Positions 33,695 through 47,048 of a stretch of DNA of 64,000 bases are shown here, piece by piece (within the stretch, counting starts at the first letter, position 1; the number at the start of each line of letters is the position of its first letter). The translations under genes and the position numbers were made by a program. The notes below the pieces were generated by a model, which was not told the DNA's origin, did not search any database, and saw nothing but the letters and a program-made list of their open reading frames with translations. Origin of the DNA: Thinopyrum elongatum (lineage: Eukaryota > Streptophyta > Magnoliopsida > Poales > Poaceae); assembly GCA_011799875.1 (NCBI GenBank), contig CM022297.1, positions 71,437,868 to 71,501,867 on the forward strand, written 5' to 3'.

Positions 33695-36600
33695 TGTGAC
33701 GACCCCGGCTTAATCGTGCACTAATCATACACGCAAATGCGCACGATCAAGCCTAAGGACTCACTTGAAGATATCACAACACAACTCTAAAACATAAAAT
33801 AAAGTCATACAAGCTTAATATTACAAGCCAGGGCCTCGAGGGCTCTAATACATAGCTCGATGGCATACAAGCGTCAGCGGAAGCATTAGATATCTGGGTA
33901 CAGATATATTACATAGAGAGAATTAGGCCTTCACAGAGGCGGGGTAAAATAAAATACTACGATCGAAAGGCGTAGGCCTCCTGCCCTGGACCCTCCGATC
34001 CTACTCCTGGTCGTCGAACGGCTCCTCGTAGTAGTAGTACTCGCCAGGCGGGTAGTAGTACTGGTCGTCGGCTGGGGCTTCTGGCTCAGGGGCCCCGTCG
34101 TCTGGTGGCATCAAATGGAATATGGGGGAAAAAAAGAAAATAAAGCAAACGTGAGTACTCATCCGAAGTACTCAGCAAGCAAGGATCTACACTACATATG
34201 CATCATTGTCAAAGGAATGGTTGTATATGTGGACTGGGCTACAGAAATGCCAGAATAGAGGGGGAAAGCCTAGTCCTATCGAAGACTAGCATCTTCAACA
34301 ATCTTCAGCAGTCTTTCAGCATGAGGAGAGAGCAGATTACATAAGTAAAGTAGTAGTAGTAGTATCATCAACCTCGACCTGAGATCCTTTCTCGACTCCC
34401 TGCGAGAAAGCAATCCCAGAGCCGTACTATCCAATTCTCACCACATGTTCTAGTTGTACCGATCGGGATACAACTCCGAGTGTCCGTTACCGTAGGACAG
34501 GCTATCGATAGAAGTTTCTTCCTTGCAGGGGTGCACCAACTTACCCACCACGCTCGCTTAACTCCGGCCGGACACACTTTTCTGGGTCATGCCCGGCCTT
34601 GGCTAAGCAACACGCCGCAACCCGACCAAATACCTAACAGAGAGGTCAGCACGCCGGACTAACCTATGCCCCCAGGGGTCTTGGGCCATCGCCCCGGGAA
34701 CTCCTGCATGTTACGTGCACCGCCGGTGAGCAGACCTAGCAACCCCTTATACAAGCGCGGTTGCGTTCCCAGTCCAACCCAGCGTGTGCCGCATCAGTCG
34801 CTGACGTCCATTAAGCTCCGGCTGAAGTATACGACGCAGAACGCCCATACTATGCCCACGTGATGGTTAGTGCTATCGGGCCAGAGGCCCCTCGGATCAA
34901 ATATCCAAACCGTAGTGGATTAGGAGCGCGCGGAAACGAGCAGAGACTCACGATCGATGTGACCCCGTCGCCCCATCTCGAGGACTTGCGGCAAGGGCGA
35001 AGAATGCCCGGCCACGCCTCGTAGTTATCTCGCGGGCACCATCCAGGTCAACCCGACTCCACATCACTTCGCAATAAGCTCGCGCGGGTACCCCTCAGGG
35101 CCGACCCGTCTTTAGTATCGTGGTTCATAGTCAAGTCATAATATCCAAGGTAACTGTGTGTCTGACACCGAAGGGAACCATGAGGAATCACCCTCGATGG
35201 AGTTCCCGCTCGATGTTATCATCAAGGTGAACGAAGGAGGAATCACCCTCGAGGTCCACACTTGAGAGGTTGCGCGACGATGTCGTTATCGGGGGTGGTG
35301 TAGGAGGAATCACCCTCGCTTACCACGACCGAGTAACTAACCTAAAAGGTTAACATCAGAAGTGCTAACGAGGTATCACCCTCGGCACTCGACGGTAACC
35401 CAGCAGTGTCGGCAACTAAGGGGTAGTGATGTGCGGTGCCAGGGTCTGGTCTTCAATCCCGATGATCGGGTCTTCTGATATCCAACAGGGTAGTCGGGAT
35501 CAAGTGGAGGTCTCTGTCGTGTCTCTACCCACCCTATACTAAGCAGTCTAGGATAACCAGTAAGGTAACAAAGCAGGGTACAATAATCAGGCTATGCAGC
35601 AGATATAGGAAAACAGTAGCAGTAGCAGTTCTAATGCAAGCATAAGAGAGAAGAGAATAGGCGATATAGGCATGCTCAAAATGGGGGTGCTTGCCTGTTT
35701 GCTCGGGGGCAAGGGCAAGGTCTTCAGTAGTATCATCGGGGACGTAGTCGTACTCCTGTACGGCGTCTGCCTCGAGAGCTACGTCAACGTCGGGGTCTAC
35801 CGAGAGAGAAGAGGGGGAGGAAACAGGTAAACATAATGCAAACAAATGCAATACGGTGCGTGTGATGCTATGATGCAGTGCAGGGTTGCCTAATTATGCA
35901 TCTAAGTCATTTTAGTTATTTTTAGAATTATTCTGGGATTTAATATCCGACGTGTGTGCACTATTCATCTGCCGGATTCGGGTCCGGAGTTACGAGTTCT
36001 TCTACGTAGGAGGTTCCGATGGAGAAACAGACGGCACGATCAGACTCGGCTCGTCGTTCTGAGCAACTTTCATGTTTTAACTTTTTCGATCCGAGCTACG
36101 GTTTAAAAGTTATTAATTTTTAAAGATTATTTAAATTTTCTGAAATTTATTTATTTACAGAAAATGAATTATGACGTCAGCATGACGTCACTGTGACGTC
36201 AGCGGTCAACAGCGCCGCTGACCAGTCAAATATGACATGTGGGTCCAGTGGGACCCACATGTCAGCCTCTGTTTAGGCTAATCAGTGGATTAATTTAATT
36301 ACCAGGGTTAATTAGGGGGTGGACCCCACATGTCAGTGAGACATTAGGTTAATCTAATTAGTTTCTAATTAATTAAATCTTTAATTAGGTTAATTAGTCG
36401 CGGGGCCCATATGTCAGCGGCCGTAGTTGCCACGTCATCATGGTTGACTTGGTCAACAGGTCAACGCGGGCCCCTGGGCCCACGGGTCAGTGACCCAGGG
36501 CGACACACGTGGCGGCCACGTCGGCGCCGGCGCCGGAGATCGCTCCGGCGACCAATTTCGCGGCGGCCGCTCGCCGGAGTTCGTCGGATTTGCGTTTTAG

Positions 36601-37912
36601 CGCACCATTTCGCGCGCGGTTGACAGCATTCGAACGAGGACTCGACGCCGCGTCCATCTATGGTGTCGGAACAGACCGGGGAGGCCTAACGTGACGGCGG
36701 CGTCCTCATCGGCGGCGATGGAAACTCGGTCGTGCTCGGGTTCGAGCATAGGGGCTCGCCCGAGCCAAGCTGCTGCTTGCAAGCGACGCGCATGACCACC
36801 AGAAGCTCGGCGGTGCCACCAACGCGGTGTGAGGTGCACTGGAGCGAAGGCTGTGAGCTCGCCGGCGGCGACCATGGTGCGGCCATGGTGATAAGGTGGC
36901 TACGGCGAAGAACGCAGCGCGAGGAGAGAAGAGGAGGGAGGGAGGAGCTCACCGCGCGGTCACGTAAGACCCGTGGATGCTTTGGAGCTGCAGAGGCGTC
37001 GCCGGAGACGACGAAGAATGGCGGCGACCGAGGAGGAAGACGACGGCGCGAGCTCGATGCTGAGGCACCCAGCTCCTCCAGGCGGTGCCAGTCGAAGCAG
37101 CAGTCGCCTGCGGAGCTGCGGGGCACGGAGAGGCGGCGTGGGGAGGCCAGTGGCCACGGCGGCGGCGATTCGTGGCGACGGTGGCGTTCGGCCACCGGAT
37201 CTGAGGAGGGGAGAGGAGGCGAGGCGAGTGAGGGAAAGAGGGGAAGAGTGCGCGGGCGACCAGGGGAGATGGATGGCTCGTCCTTATCTCCTCGCCGTGC
37301 AGTGGGGTGTCGCGCTGCGCCGTTCGCCGGTCGGTGCCGGCGCAGCCATGCGCGCGGCTGACACGGCATCGGAGAGAAGGGAGAGAGCTAGGTGATGGGC
37401 CAGCTGGGCTGGGCCAATGCACTGTGCACTTGGTCTCAGTCCAGCTTTAGTCTTTTTCTTTTATTTCTTTTCCTTTTCTCTTTTCTTTTCTGTTGCGAAA
37501 TGATTAGGCCACTTAATGTCTTTTGTAAAACAGTGAGTTATGCCACATAAATATGTTGCAATATCTAGCACTGCCAAAAATTGGTTTGGACAGAATTGAA
37601 GTTTGTTGGGATTTGATATGATTTTAAATATATCAAATATTCTATTTTTGGGGCTGTTTCATCTCGTTAGAGTCACTTGTCCAACTCCAATTATTTTGAT
37701 ATTGGTTTTAGAAATGTTCCTGGATTATTGGCCATTTAATGAACATTTTCCCAACAGAGTTTGAACAACTTTATATTTCACTTTTGAATTTGAGTTGATT
37801 TTCAGATGTGAATTTGAATTGGATCATTAACCCTTATGACTTGGCACTGCAAATGATCATGACTTGGCAGTTTTAACAGAGTGTCACAGAGTTATTACAA
37901 GGGGGTGTTACA
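33695..37912 (-). repeat. Nested element LTR a (3' LTR on its own strand)
   Basis: 4218 bp, TGTAACACCCCC start (minus strand, 37912) to GTCGTCACA end. It is almost identical by eye to LTR b (42829-47048), with scattered single-base changes, so the insertion is young relative to the host element. Its ends and the gagggtgattcctc-type motifs match the host-family LTR. The GC-rich core (about 36400-37400) differs in sequence and carries a sense open frame of over 220 codons. Confidence 0.92.
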
Positions 37913-37927
37913 AGTTCTCCTCCTCTA
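37913..37927 (-). promoter_or_regulatory. Polypurine tract of the nested element
   Basis: On the minus strand agaggaggagaact directly precedes the LTR start. The same tract precedes LTR b at 47049-47063, which shows that the 47049-47239 piece is an internal-region end. Confidence 0.8.
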
Positions 37928-37950
37928 AAAGAAATTCTCGTCCCGAGAAT

Positions 37951-40900
37951 TTAGGAGGTAGAATGAAAAAGTCCGGGATATTCTTCCCGAAGATGATCCT
38001 CGCGTTCCCAAGTGGCTTCGTCTTCAGTGTGATTCGACCATTGCACTTTTAGGAACTTGGTCGTCTTCTGACGAGTACGACGTTCAGTTTCGTCGAGGAT
38101 GCGAATCGGATGCTCCTTATAGGAAAGATCATCTTGTAGCTCGAGCATCTCATGATCCACTGCACGGTGCGGGGATTCCTTGAAGCACTTACGGAGTTGC
38201 GACACGTGGAAGACATCATGAATATGGGAGAATCGCGGTGGCAACTCCAATTTATATGCCACCTGTCCCCGTCTAGCCACGATGCGGAAAGGACCAATAT
38301 AGCGAGGAGCTAGCTTGCCCTTAATTCCGAAACGACGGGTGCCCTTCATTGGAGTGACACGAAGATAGGCTTGATCACCAGGTTGATAGATCACACCCCA
38401 TCGCTTGCGATCATAATTACTCTTCTGACGGTCTTGAGCTGCTTTGAGATTCACCCGGACAATTCGGACTTGTTCTTCGGCATGCTGAATAATGTCCGGT
38501 CCAACAAGAGGTCGTTCCCCAGTTTCTGACCAATTCAGAGGGGTTCGACATTTTCGTCCATAAAGAACCTCAAATGGGGCCATTTTTAAGCTGGCTTGAT
38601 AACTGTTGTTATAAGAGAACTCGGCATACGGGAGAGATTCCTCCCATTTCTTACCGAAGGATATAACACAGGCTCGAAGCATGTCTTCAAGCACTTGATT
38701 AACGCGCTCAACTTGGCCTTGGGATTGGGGATGATAAGCTGAACTCCAGGTAATATGAGTTCCCATTGCTTTCTGGAAACTTTCCCAAAAATGGCCAGTG
38801 AAAATGCTGCCACGGTCTGAACTGATTTCCTTGGGAATACCATGGAGTGAAACAATTCTGGAGATATATAGCTCTGCTAACTGACTAGCAGTAATAGTCT
38901 CCTTAACTGGCAGAAAGTGTGCAACCTTGGAGAGTTGGTCGACGACGACAAGAATGGCATCGTGACCCTTCTGAGACTTGGGAAGACCAGTGATGAAGTC
39001 CATTTGCACTTTATCCCACTTCCATAGAGGAATAGGGAGCGGTTGCAGAATTCCAGCAGGTTTCTGATGTTCGGCTTTCACGCGACGACAAACGTCACAC
39101 TCGGCAACATAACGAGCAATATCTTGCTTCATTCTAGACCACCAGTACCTTTGACGAAGATCTCGATACATCTTGGTACTACCCGGATGGATAGATAGCG
39201 GTGTATCATGGGCCTCCTTCATGACTTTGTCAGTCATCAGCTCGAAGCGAGGTACTACAATGCGGTCTCGGAAGTACAAGGTTCCATCTTCAGCAATCGA
39301 GAAATCCCTGTACTTTTGGAGGTGAAGCTCTTTCTTCATTAGGCCAATTTTGGCATCTTTAGCTTGCGCAATCTTGACAGCTTTCTCAAGATCTGACTGT
39401 ATCACAAGGTTATTAAGAGAACCTTGCAGAATAATGCAGAGATTCAGCTTGCGCAATTCTTCATATAGCTGGGGTTGAGCTTGCTTTACAATGAGGTTGC
39501 TACAGTGGGACTTGCGGCTCAAAGCATCAGCCATCACATTAGCTTTGCCGGGAGTGTATGAAATTCCACAGTCATAATCGGTGATTGTTTCCAACCAACG
39601 CTGCTGACGAAGATTAAGTTCCGGTTGAGTGAACAAGTACTTCAAGCTCTGATGATCGGTGTAAATCTCACACCGATTACCAAGGAGGTAATGATGCCAC
39701 TGCTTCAAAGCATAAATGACAGCAGCAAGTTCGAGGTCATGCACTGGGTAATTCTCTTCATGTGGACGCAGTTGTCGCGAAGCATAAGCAATAACTCTTC
39801 GCTCTTGCATTAGGACACAACCTAGTCCTTGGCGAGAGGCGTCGCAGAAGATCACAAAATCTTTGCGGGAGTCTGGAGGAGCAAGGACTGGAGCAGAAGT
39901 CAGCTTGTCCTTGAGGGTCTGGAAGCTTTCCTGACATTTGTCTGTCCACTCAAACTTAACGCCTTTGTGAAGCAGATTAGTCAGGGGCTTGGCAATCTTG
40001 GAGAAATTTTCGATGAATCGACGACAATAACTTGCAAGCCCGAGGAAACTTCTGACTTGCTTGACATTCTTCGGAGGGGTCCAGTCAAGAATAGCCTGAA
40101 CTCGCTCCGGGTTAACTGCAATACCATCCTTGGAGATGACATGTCCAAGGTAGGTTACCTCGGAAAGCCAGAATTCGCACTTAGAGTACTTGGCATATAA
40201 TTGGTGCTCTCGAAGTCTCTCCAGAACTAGTCGAAGGTGCTCAGCATGTTCTTCTTTGCTCTTCGAATAAACCAGAATATCATCCAGATATACCACGACG
40301 AATTTGTCGAGGTAATCCATGAATATGTAATTCATTAGGCGGGAGAATGTAGCTGGAGCGTTTGTTAAACCAAACGACATGACTGTGTACTCGTAAGAGC
40401 CATAACGAGTAACGAATGCAGTCTTCGGAATATCCTCTTCGCGAACACGGGTCTGGTGATAACCCAACCTCAAGTCGAGTTTAGAAAACACCGAAGATCC
40501 AGCGAGTTGATCATATAAATCGTTGATCCGGGGAAGTGGATATTTATTCTGAATGGTTGCCTGGTTGATAGGACGATAATCTTGGACCAACCTATTCGTT
40601 CCATCTTTCTTCTTGACGAAAAGAGACGGTGCTCCCCATGCAGAGGAACTGGGGCGAATGAAACCCCTCCTTAAGGATTTATCAATTTCCTCCTTAAGCT
40701 CGATGAGGTGGTGCGGAGGCATCTTGTAGGGACGCTTCGCAATAGGAGTGGTGTCAGGCTTCAAGTCGATGACGAACTCGACAGCTCTAGCAGGGGGTAT
40801 TCCTGGAAGTTCTTCTGGAAAAACATCTGGGAAGTCACAGACCACTGGGATATTCTCGATCCCATCAAGTGGAGAAGCATTCAACGCGTTCAAGGCATAA

Positions 40901-41586
40901 ATTTGAGCCTCAGCGTTCTGGGTAAGGTGAGCTTGATAGTTCACTATCTCGTTCGAGGGATGTAGAAGGTGTACCACTTTAGTGGCACAGTTGATTGAGG
41001 CGTAGTGGGCCTTCAACCAATCCATTCCCAAAATAAGATCAATACCAGAGGAGTTTAGAATAATGGGGGATGCTCGGAACTCTAACCCTTCGATATTAAT
41101 CACAACATCAGGGCTAACCAAGGAGGTTTGACAGTGTCCCGCGGGAGTATTTACTCGTATCTTTTGGGGTAGCATATCACATTTAACTTCATGCATGAGT
41201 GCGAATTTATCCGACATAAATGAATGCGATGCTCCTAAATCAAATAAAACGGATGCAGGTACTGAATTAACGAGAAGTGTACCGATCACAGTATCTGGTT
41301 GATTTGGAGCTTCAGACATGTTGACGTGGTAGTACTGCCCACGACCATAAGAAGGTCTGGCATTATAGTTGCGCTGTTGGGGAATACCACGGCCAATACC
41401 ACGGCCAGCAAAAGGGAGAGCCAGTTGATTTTGATTCTGAGAACAATCTCTAGCACGGTGACCTGGCTTGCCACACTTGAAGCATAGTCCGCTGTCAGGA
41501 CGAGGTGCTGGAGCTCGAGGTGCTGGAGTTGGCAGAGGCTGTCTCGGTGGTGGAGGTGGCAGGCGTGGTGCAGCATAACAGCGCAA
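37951..41586 (-). CDS. Open gypsy Pol polyprotein (1211 codons), Gag N-terminus deleted
   Basis: Domains by residue: CCHC zinc knuckle C35-C48; aspartic protease near 111-122, but with D-L-G at 116-118 instead of D-S-G; reverse transcriptase with YLDD at 433-436; RNase H with its CDAS aspartate at 582; integrase HHCC (H793, H800, C830, C833) and catalytic D863, D924, E960; GPF module near 1098; chromodomain-like tail about 1158-1208. These would copy element RNA into DNA and insert it in the nucleus. The frame has no stop. It opens on a non-ATG codon right at the scar where about 950 bp of leader and gag have been lost, so the original start is gone; the first plausible internal ATG is near residue 90. 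Pol looks intact, but the protease triad change and missing capsid argue against an active element. Confidence 0.93.
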   Translation of the reverse strand: MRCYAAPRLPPPPPRQPLPTPAPRAPAPRPDSGLCFKCGKPGHRARDCSQNQNQLALPFAGRGIGRGIPQQRNYNARPSYGRGQYYHVNMSEAPNQPDTVIGTLLVNSVPASVLFDLGASHSFMSDKFALMHEVKCDMLPQKIRVNTPAGHCQTSLVSPDVVINIEGLEFRASPIILNSSGIDLILGMDWLKAHYASINCATKVVHLLHPSNEIVNYQAHLTQNAEAQIYALNALNASPLDGIENIPVVCDFPDVFPEELPGIPPARAVEFVIDLKPDTTPIAKRPYKMPPHHLIELKEEIDKSLRRGFIRPSSSAWGAPSLFVKKKDGTNRLVQDYRPINQATIQNKYPLPRINDLYDQLAGSSVFSKLDLRLGYHQTRVREEDIPKTAFVTRYGSYEYTVMSFGLTNAPATFSRLMNYIFMDYLDKFVVVYLDDILVYSKSKEEHAEHLRLVLERLREHQLYAKYSKCEFWLSEVTYLGHVISKDGIAVNPERVQAILDWTPPKNVKQVRSFLGLASYCRRFIENFSKIAKPLTNLLHKGVKFEWTDKCQESFQTLKDKLTSAPVLAPPDSRKDFVIFCDASRQGLGCVLMQERRVIAYASRQLRPHEENYPVHDLELAAVIYALKQWHHYLLGNRCEIYTDHQSLKYLFTQPELNLRQQRWLETITDYDCGISYTPGKANVMADALSRKSHCSNLIVKQAQPQLYEELRKLNLCIILQGSLNNLVIQSDLEKAVKIAQAKDAKIGLMKKELHLQKYRDFSIAEDGTLYFRDRIVVPRFELMTDKVMKEAHDTPLSIHPGSTKMYRDLRQRYWWSRMKQDIARYVAECDVCRRVKAEHQKPAGILQPLPIPLWKWDKVQMDFITGLPKSQKGHDAILVVVDQLSKVAHFLPVKETITASQLAELYISRIVSLHGIPKEISSDRGSIFTGHFWESFQKAMGTHITWSSAYHPQSQGQVERVNQVLEDMLRACVISFGKKWEESLPYAEFSYNNSYQASLKMAPFEVLYGRKCRTPLNWSETGERPLVGPDIIQHAEEQVRIVRVNLKAAQDRQKSNYDRKRWGVIYQPGDQAYLRVTPMKGTRRFGIKGKLAPRYIGPFRIVARRGQVAYKLELPPRFSHIHDVFHVSQLRKCFKESPHRAVDHEMLELQDDLSYKEHPIRILDETERRTRQKTTKFLKVQWSNHTEDEATWEREDHLREEYPGLFHSTS

Positions 41587-41665
41587 ATTGAAAAACTAGA
41601 GACACACTAGGCGGCACGCAGGCACGCGGTAAGGAAGTACACAACGTGACATAGCAAAGGCTACA
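41587..41665 (-). other. Deletion scar replacing the gag N-terminal two-thirds
   Basis: The leader (minus strand, gtgcctgcgtgccgcctag) matches host-family leader near 21070-21095. It then joins, through about 25 bp of unmatched sequence, to gag sequence equivalent to about 22047 in the host family (tatgctgcacc). The whole capsid-type domain is missing. Confidence 0.75.
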
Positions 41666-42436
41666 TCAGCGTCGGAGAAAACCACGGAAACGGGGTAACT
41701 GCAAGTGCGGACGACGAATGTTCGTCGCGGCAGGATCCTGTGCTCCATGTGCACTCTCATGCAGAACCCGGTCTCGAACTGTAAGAAGAGGTCCACGTGC
41801 AGGCGTGTGACCTCCCACTGCAGGCCAATCAATACCTGGCGGCATCTCGGTCCTGCGTGGGTAAAGAATATCCTCCGGATGTATCCCTGCACGAACAGCT
41901 GGTAGCAACTGTGTCATTGCCTCGTAGTAGCGTGCTCGAGTAGCGAACAACTCGACGGCCAGAGCCCGAACAGTGCGATCCAGAGCCTGAGTGCACTGAA
42001 TCAGAACCTGCGGGTCGTAGCGTCGAGACTCGTACGGGGCACAGATAGCTGTGTAAAATCCAGTTGCATCTCCAACAGGTGCATACGGAATGTACCGAAA
42101 CACAGTATCATCCAAGTTAGCATTGTGCTCTCCTCAGAGACGTGCGACAGCAGAGTAGGCGGCATCATGTACTGCCATCTCAATCGTCACGCCTAATCCA
42201 TGAAAAAGGTGTAGCTCAGTGTCTGAGTTGTTCTGCTGATCATAAATCCGAACTTCAGCATAGTACTGTTCCTGGTTGAACTCGCGGTAAACCTCATAGA
42301 CCATGTACTCGGGATACCAGCGGTAACCCAATCTACTCAGGAGGGCGATCAGAACAGCTGGAAATCCAGGGGCATCACGAGCCCAAGTGCGAAGCACAAG
42401 CTGGGTCGTAGGCCGCGGTGGAAATAGTCGATCCAT
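41666..42436 (-). pseudogene. Extra ORF upstream of gag, one in-frame TGA
   Basis: A reading frame of 257 codons begins at ATG 42436, has one TGA at 42136-42134 (probably an Arg codon mutated CGA to TGA), and continues in the same frame to a stop at 41666. The protein has no zinc knuckle or pol motif. It contains a compact mixed region (RLGYRWYPEYMVYEVYREF, then AVHDAAYSAVARL) and a helical second half (ALDRTVRALAVEL). ORFs like this upstream of gag occur in some large grass gypsy families; their role is unknown to me. Only a decayed tail of it survives in the host family (about 20930-21100). Confidence 0.7.
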
Positions 42437-42813
42437 CTGAAACAGAAAGGTTCAGGGTTGTCATAAGACAATGAGAAATATAACCGATCTCGGAAGGAAA
42501 GGTTAAACAAAACAATGGAAAGGAAAATGATTATCAGACTAATCAGATCAACGTCAGGGAAATCGCACTGAATCCAGCTCTCCGGGTGGATAGAATTAAC
42601 GAGAACCTAAATGTCGGTGTTAGTAAATTTTATTAAACCCGAATAGATGAGAGATTAGAATCCCAGAGTAAAGACGAGGAATAAAAGATCCTAATACCAC
42701 CCAGTTGGCGACGTGGGCCCGTAAGCCACACAGCCAAGTTAGTAAAACAGTTTTTGACCACTAGACTCAACTTCGGCCAAAGAGTTGGAAAGGGGGACCC
42801 CGAGAGGCAGTCG

Positions 42814-42825
42814 GCTCTGATACCA
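42814..42825 (-). promoter_or_regulatory. Primer-binding site of the nested element
   Basis: The minus strand reads tggtatcagagc next to the inner end of LTR b. It is the same initiator tRNA-Met type as the host family and fixes LTR b as the 5' LTR for this internal region. Confidence 0.9.
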
Positions 42826-42828
42826 ACC

Positions 42829-45800
42829 TGTGACGACCCCGGCTTAATCGTGCACTAATCATACACGCAAATGCGCACGATCAAGCCTAAGGACTCACTT
42901 GAAGATATCACAACACAACTCTAAAACATAAAATAAAGTCATACAAGCTTAATATTACAAGCCAGGGCCTCGAGGGCTCTAATACATAGCTCGATGGCAT
43001 ACAAGCGTCAGCGGAAGCATTAGATATCTGGGTACAGATATATTACATAGAGAGAATTAGGCCTTCACAGAGGCGGGGTAAAATAAAATACTACGATCGA
43101 AAGGCGTAGGCCTCCTGCCCTGGACCCTCCGATCCTACTCCTGGTCGTCGAACGGCTCCTCGTAGTAGTAGTACTCGCCAGGCGGGTAGTAGTACTGGTC
43201 GTCGGCTGGGGCTTCTGGCTCAGGGGCTCCGTCGTCTGGTGGCATCAAATGGAATATGGGGGAAAAAAAGAAAATAAAGCAAACGTGAGTACTCATCCGA
43301 AGTACTCAGCAAGCAAGGATCTACACTACATATGCATCATTGTCAAAGGAATGGCTGTATATGTGGACTGGGCTGCAGAAATGCCAGAATAGAGGGGGAA
43401 AGCCTAGTCCTATCGAAGACTAGCATCTTCAACAATCTTCAGCAGTCTTTCAGCATGAGGAGAGAGCAGATTACATAAGTAAAGTAGTAGTAGTAGTATC
43501 ATCAACCTCGACCTGAGATCCTTTCTCGACTCCCTGCGAGAAAGCAATCCCAGAGCCGTACTATCCAATTCTCACCACATGTTCTAGCTGTACCGATCGG
43601 GATACAACTCCGAGTGTCCGTTACCGTAGGACAGGCTATCGATAGAAGTTTCTTCCCTGCAGGGGTGCACCAACTTACCCACCACGCTCGCTTAACTCCG
43701 GCCGGACACACTTTTCTGGGTCATGCCCGACCTCGGCTAAGCAACACGCCGCAACCCGACCAAATACCTAACAGAGAGGTCAGCACGCCGGACTAACCTA
43801 TGCCCCCAGGGGTCTTGGGCCATCGCCCCGGGAACTCCTGCACGTTACGTGCACCGCCGGTGAGCAGACCTAGCAACCCCTTATACAAGCGCGGTTGCGT
43901 TCCCAGTCCAACCCAGCGTGTGCCGCATCAGTCGCTGACGTCCATTAAGCTCCGGCTGAAGTATACGACGCAGAACGCCCATACTATGCCCACGTGATGG
44001 TTAGTGCTATCGGGCCAGAGGCCCCTCGGATCAAATATCCAAACCGTAGTGGATTAGGAGCGCGCGGAAACGAGCAGAGACTCACGATCGATGTGACCCC
44101 GTCGCCTCGTCTCGAGGACTTGCGGCAAGGGCTAAGAATGCCCGGCCACGCCTCGTAGTTATCTCGCGGGCACCATCCAGGTCAACCCGACTCCACATCA
44201 CTTCGCAATAAGCTCGCGCGGGTACCCCTCAGGGCCGACCCGTCTTTAGTATCGTGGTTCATAGTCAAGTCATAATATCCAAGGTAACTGTGTGTCTGAC
44301 ACCGAAGGGAACCATGAGGAATCACCCTCGATGGAGTTCCCGCTCGATGTTATCATCAAGGTGAACGAAGGAGGAATCACCCTCGAGGTCCACACTTGAG
44401 AGGTTGCGCGACGATGTCGTTATCGGGGGTGGTGTAGGAGGAATCACCCTCGCTTACCACGACCGAGTAACTAACCTACAAGGTTAACATCAGAAGTGCT
44501 AATGAGGTATCACCCTCGGCACTCGACGGTAACCCAGCAGTGTCGGCAACTAAGGGGTAGTGATGTGCGGTGCCAGGGTCTGGTCTTCAATCCCGATGAT
44601 CGGGTCTTCTGATATCCAGCAGGGCAGTCGGGATGAAGTGGAGGTCTCTGTCGTGTCTCTACCCACCCTATACTAAGCAGTCTAGGATAACCAGTAAGGT
44701 AACAAAGCAGGGTACAATAATCAGGCTATGCAGCAGATATAGGAAAACAGTAGCAGTAGCAGTTCTAATGCAAGCATAAGAGAGAAGAGAATAGGCGATA
44801 TAGGCATGCTCAAAATGGGGGTGCTTGCCTGTTTGCTTGGGGGCAAGGGCAAGGTCTTCAGTAGTATCATCGGGGACGTAGTCGTACTCCTGTGCGGCGT
44901 CTGCCTCGGGAGCTACGTCAACATCGGGGTCTACCGAGAGAGAAGTGGGGGAAGAAACAGGTAAACATAATGCAAACAAATGCAATACGGTGCGTGTGAT
45001 GCTATGATGCAGTGCAGGGTTGCCTAATTATGCATCTAAGTCATTTTAGTTATTTTTAGAATTATTCTGGGATTTAATATCCGACGTGTGTGCACTATTT
45101 ATCTGCAGGATTCGGATCCGGAGTTACGAGTTCTTCTACGTCGGAGGTTCCGATGGAGAAACAGACGACACGATCAGACTCGGCTCGTCGTTCTGAGCAA
45201 CTTTCATGTTTTAACTTTTTCGATCCGAGCTACGGTTTAAAAGTTATTAATTTTTAAAGATTATTTGAATTTTCTGAAATTTATTTATTTACAGAAAATG
45301 AATTATGACGTCAGCATGACGTCACTGTGATGTCAGCGGTCAACAGCGCCGCTGACCAGTCAAATATGACATGTGGGTCCAGTGGGACCCACATGTCAGC
45401 CTCTGTTTAGGCTAATCAGTGGATTAATTTAATTACCAGGGTTAATTAGGGGGTGGACCCCACATGTCAGTGAGACATTAGGTTAATCTAATTAGTTTCT
45501 AATTAATTAAATCTTTAATTAGGTTAATTAGTCACGGGGCCCATATGTCAGCGGCCGTAGTTGCCACATCATCATGGTTGACTTGGTCAACAGGTCAACG
45601 CGGGCCCCTGGGCCCACGGGTCAGTGACCCAGGGCGACACACGTGGCGGCCACGTCGGCGCCGGCGCCGGAGATCGCTCCGGCGACCAATTTCGCGGCGG
45701 CCGCTCGCCGGAGTTCGTCGGATTTGCGTTTTAGCGCACCATTTCGCGCGCGGTTGAGAGCGTTCGAACGAGGACTCGACGCCGCGTCCATCTATGGTGT

Positions 45801-47048
45801 CGGAACGGACCGGGGAGGCCTAACGTGACAGCGGCGTCCTCATCGGCAGCGATGGAAACTCGGTCGTGCTCGGGTTCGAGCATAGGGGCTCGCCCGAGCC
45901 AAGCTGCTGCTTGCAAGCGACACGCATGACCACCAGAAGCTCGGCGGTGCCACCAACGCGGTGTGAGGTGCACTGCAGCGAAGGCTGTGAGCTCGCCGGC
46001 GGCGACCATGGTGCGGCCATGGTGATAAGGTGGCTACGGCGAAGGACGCAGCGCGAGGAGAGAAGAGGAGGGAGGGAGGAGCTCACCGCGCGGTCACGTA
46101 AGACCCGTGGATGCTTTGGAGCTGCAGAGGCGTCGCCGGAGACGACGAAGAATGGCGGCGACCGAGGAGGAAGACGACGGCGCGAGCTCGATGCTGAGGC
46201 ACCCAGCTCCTCCAGGCGGTGCCAGTCGAAGCAGCAGTCGCCTGCGGAGCTGCGGGGCACGGAGAGGCGGCGTGGGGAGGCCAGTGGCCACGGCGGCGGC
46301 GATTCGTGGCGACGGTGGCGTTCGGCCACCGGATCTGAGGAGGGGAGAGGAGGCGAGGCGAGTGAGGGAAAGAGGGGAAGAGTGCGCGGGCGACCAGGGG
46401 AGATGGATGGCTCGTCCTTATCTCCTCGCCCGTCAGTGGGGTGGTCGCGCTGTCGCCGTTCGGCCGGTCGGTGCCGGCGCAGCCATGCGCGCGCTGACAC
46501 GGCATCGGAGAGAGAGGGAGAGAGCTAGGTGATGGGCCAGCTGGGCTGGGCCAATGCACTGTGCACTTGGTCCAGTCCAGCTTTAGTCTTTTTCTTTTAT
46601 TTCTTTTCCTTTTCTCTTTTCTTTTCTGTTGCGAAGTGATTAGGCCACTTAATGTCTTTTGTAAAACAGTGAGTTATGCCACATAATTATGTTGCAATAT
46701 CTAGCACTGCCAAAAATTGGTTTGGACAGAATTGAAGTTTGTTGGGATTTGATATGATTTTAAATATATCAAATATTCTATTTTTGGGGCTGTTTCATCT
46801 CGTTAGAGTCACTTGTCCAACTCCAATTATTTTGATATTGGTTTTAGAAATGTTCCTGGATTATTGGCCATTTATTGAACATTTTCCCAACAGAGTTTGA
46901 ACAACTTTATATTTCACTTTTGAATTTGAGTTGATTTTCAGATGTGAATTTGAATTGGATCATTAACCCTTATGACTTGGCACTGCAAATGATCATGACT
47001 TGGCAGTTTTAACAGAGTGTCACAGAGTTATTACAAGGGGGTGTTACA
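42829..47048 (-). repeat. Nested element LTR b
   Basis: 4220 bp, near-identical to LTR a in length and sequence. On its left is the primer site (5'-LTR context). On its right is an internal-region end with polypurine tract and pol C-terminus (3'-LTR context), the same two-faced position as LTR 2 of the host composite. Confidence 0.92.
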
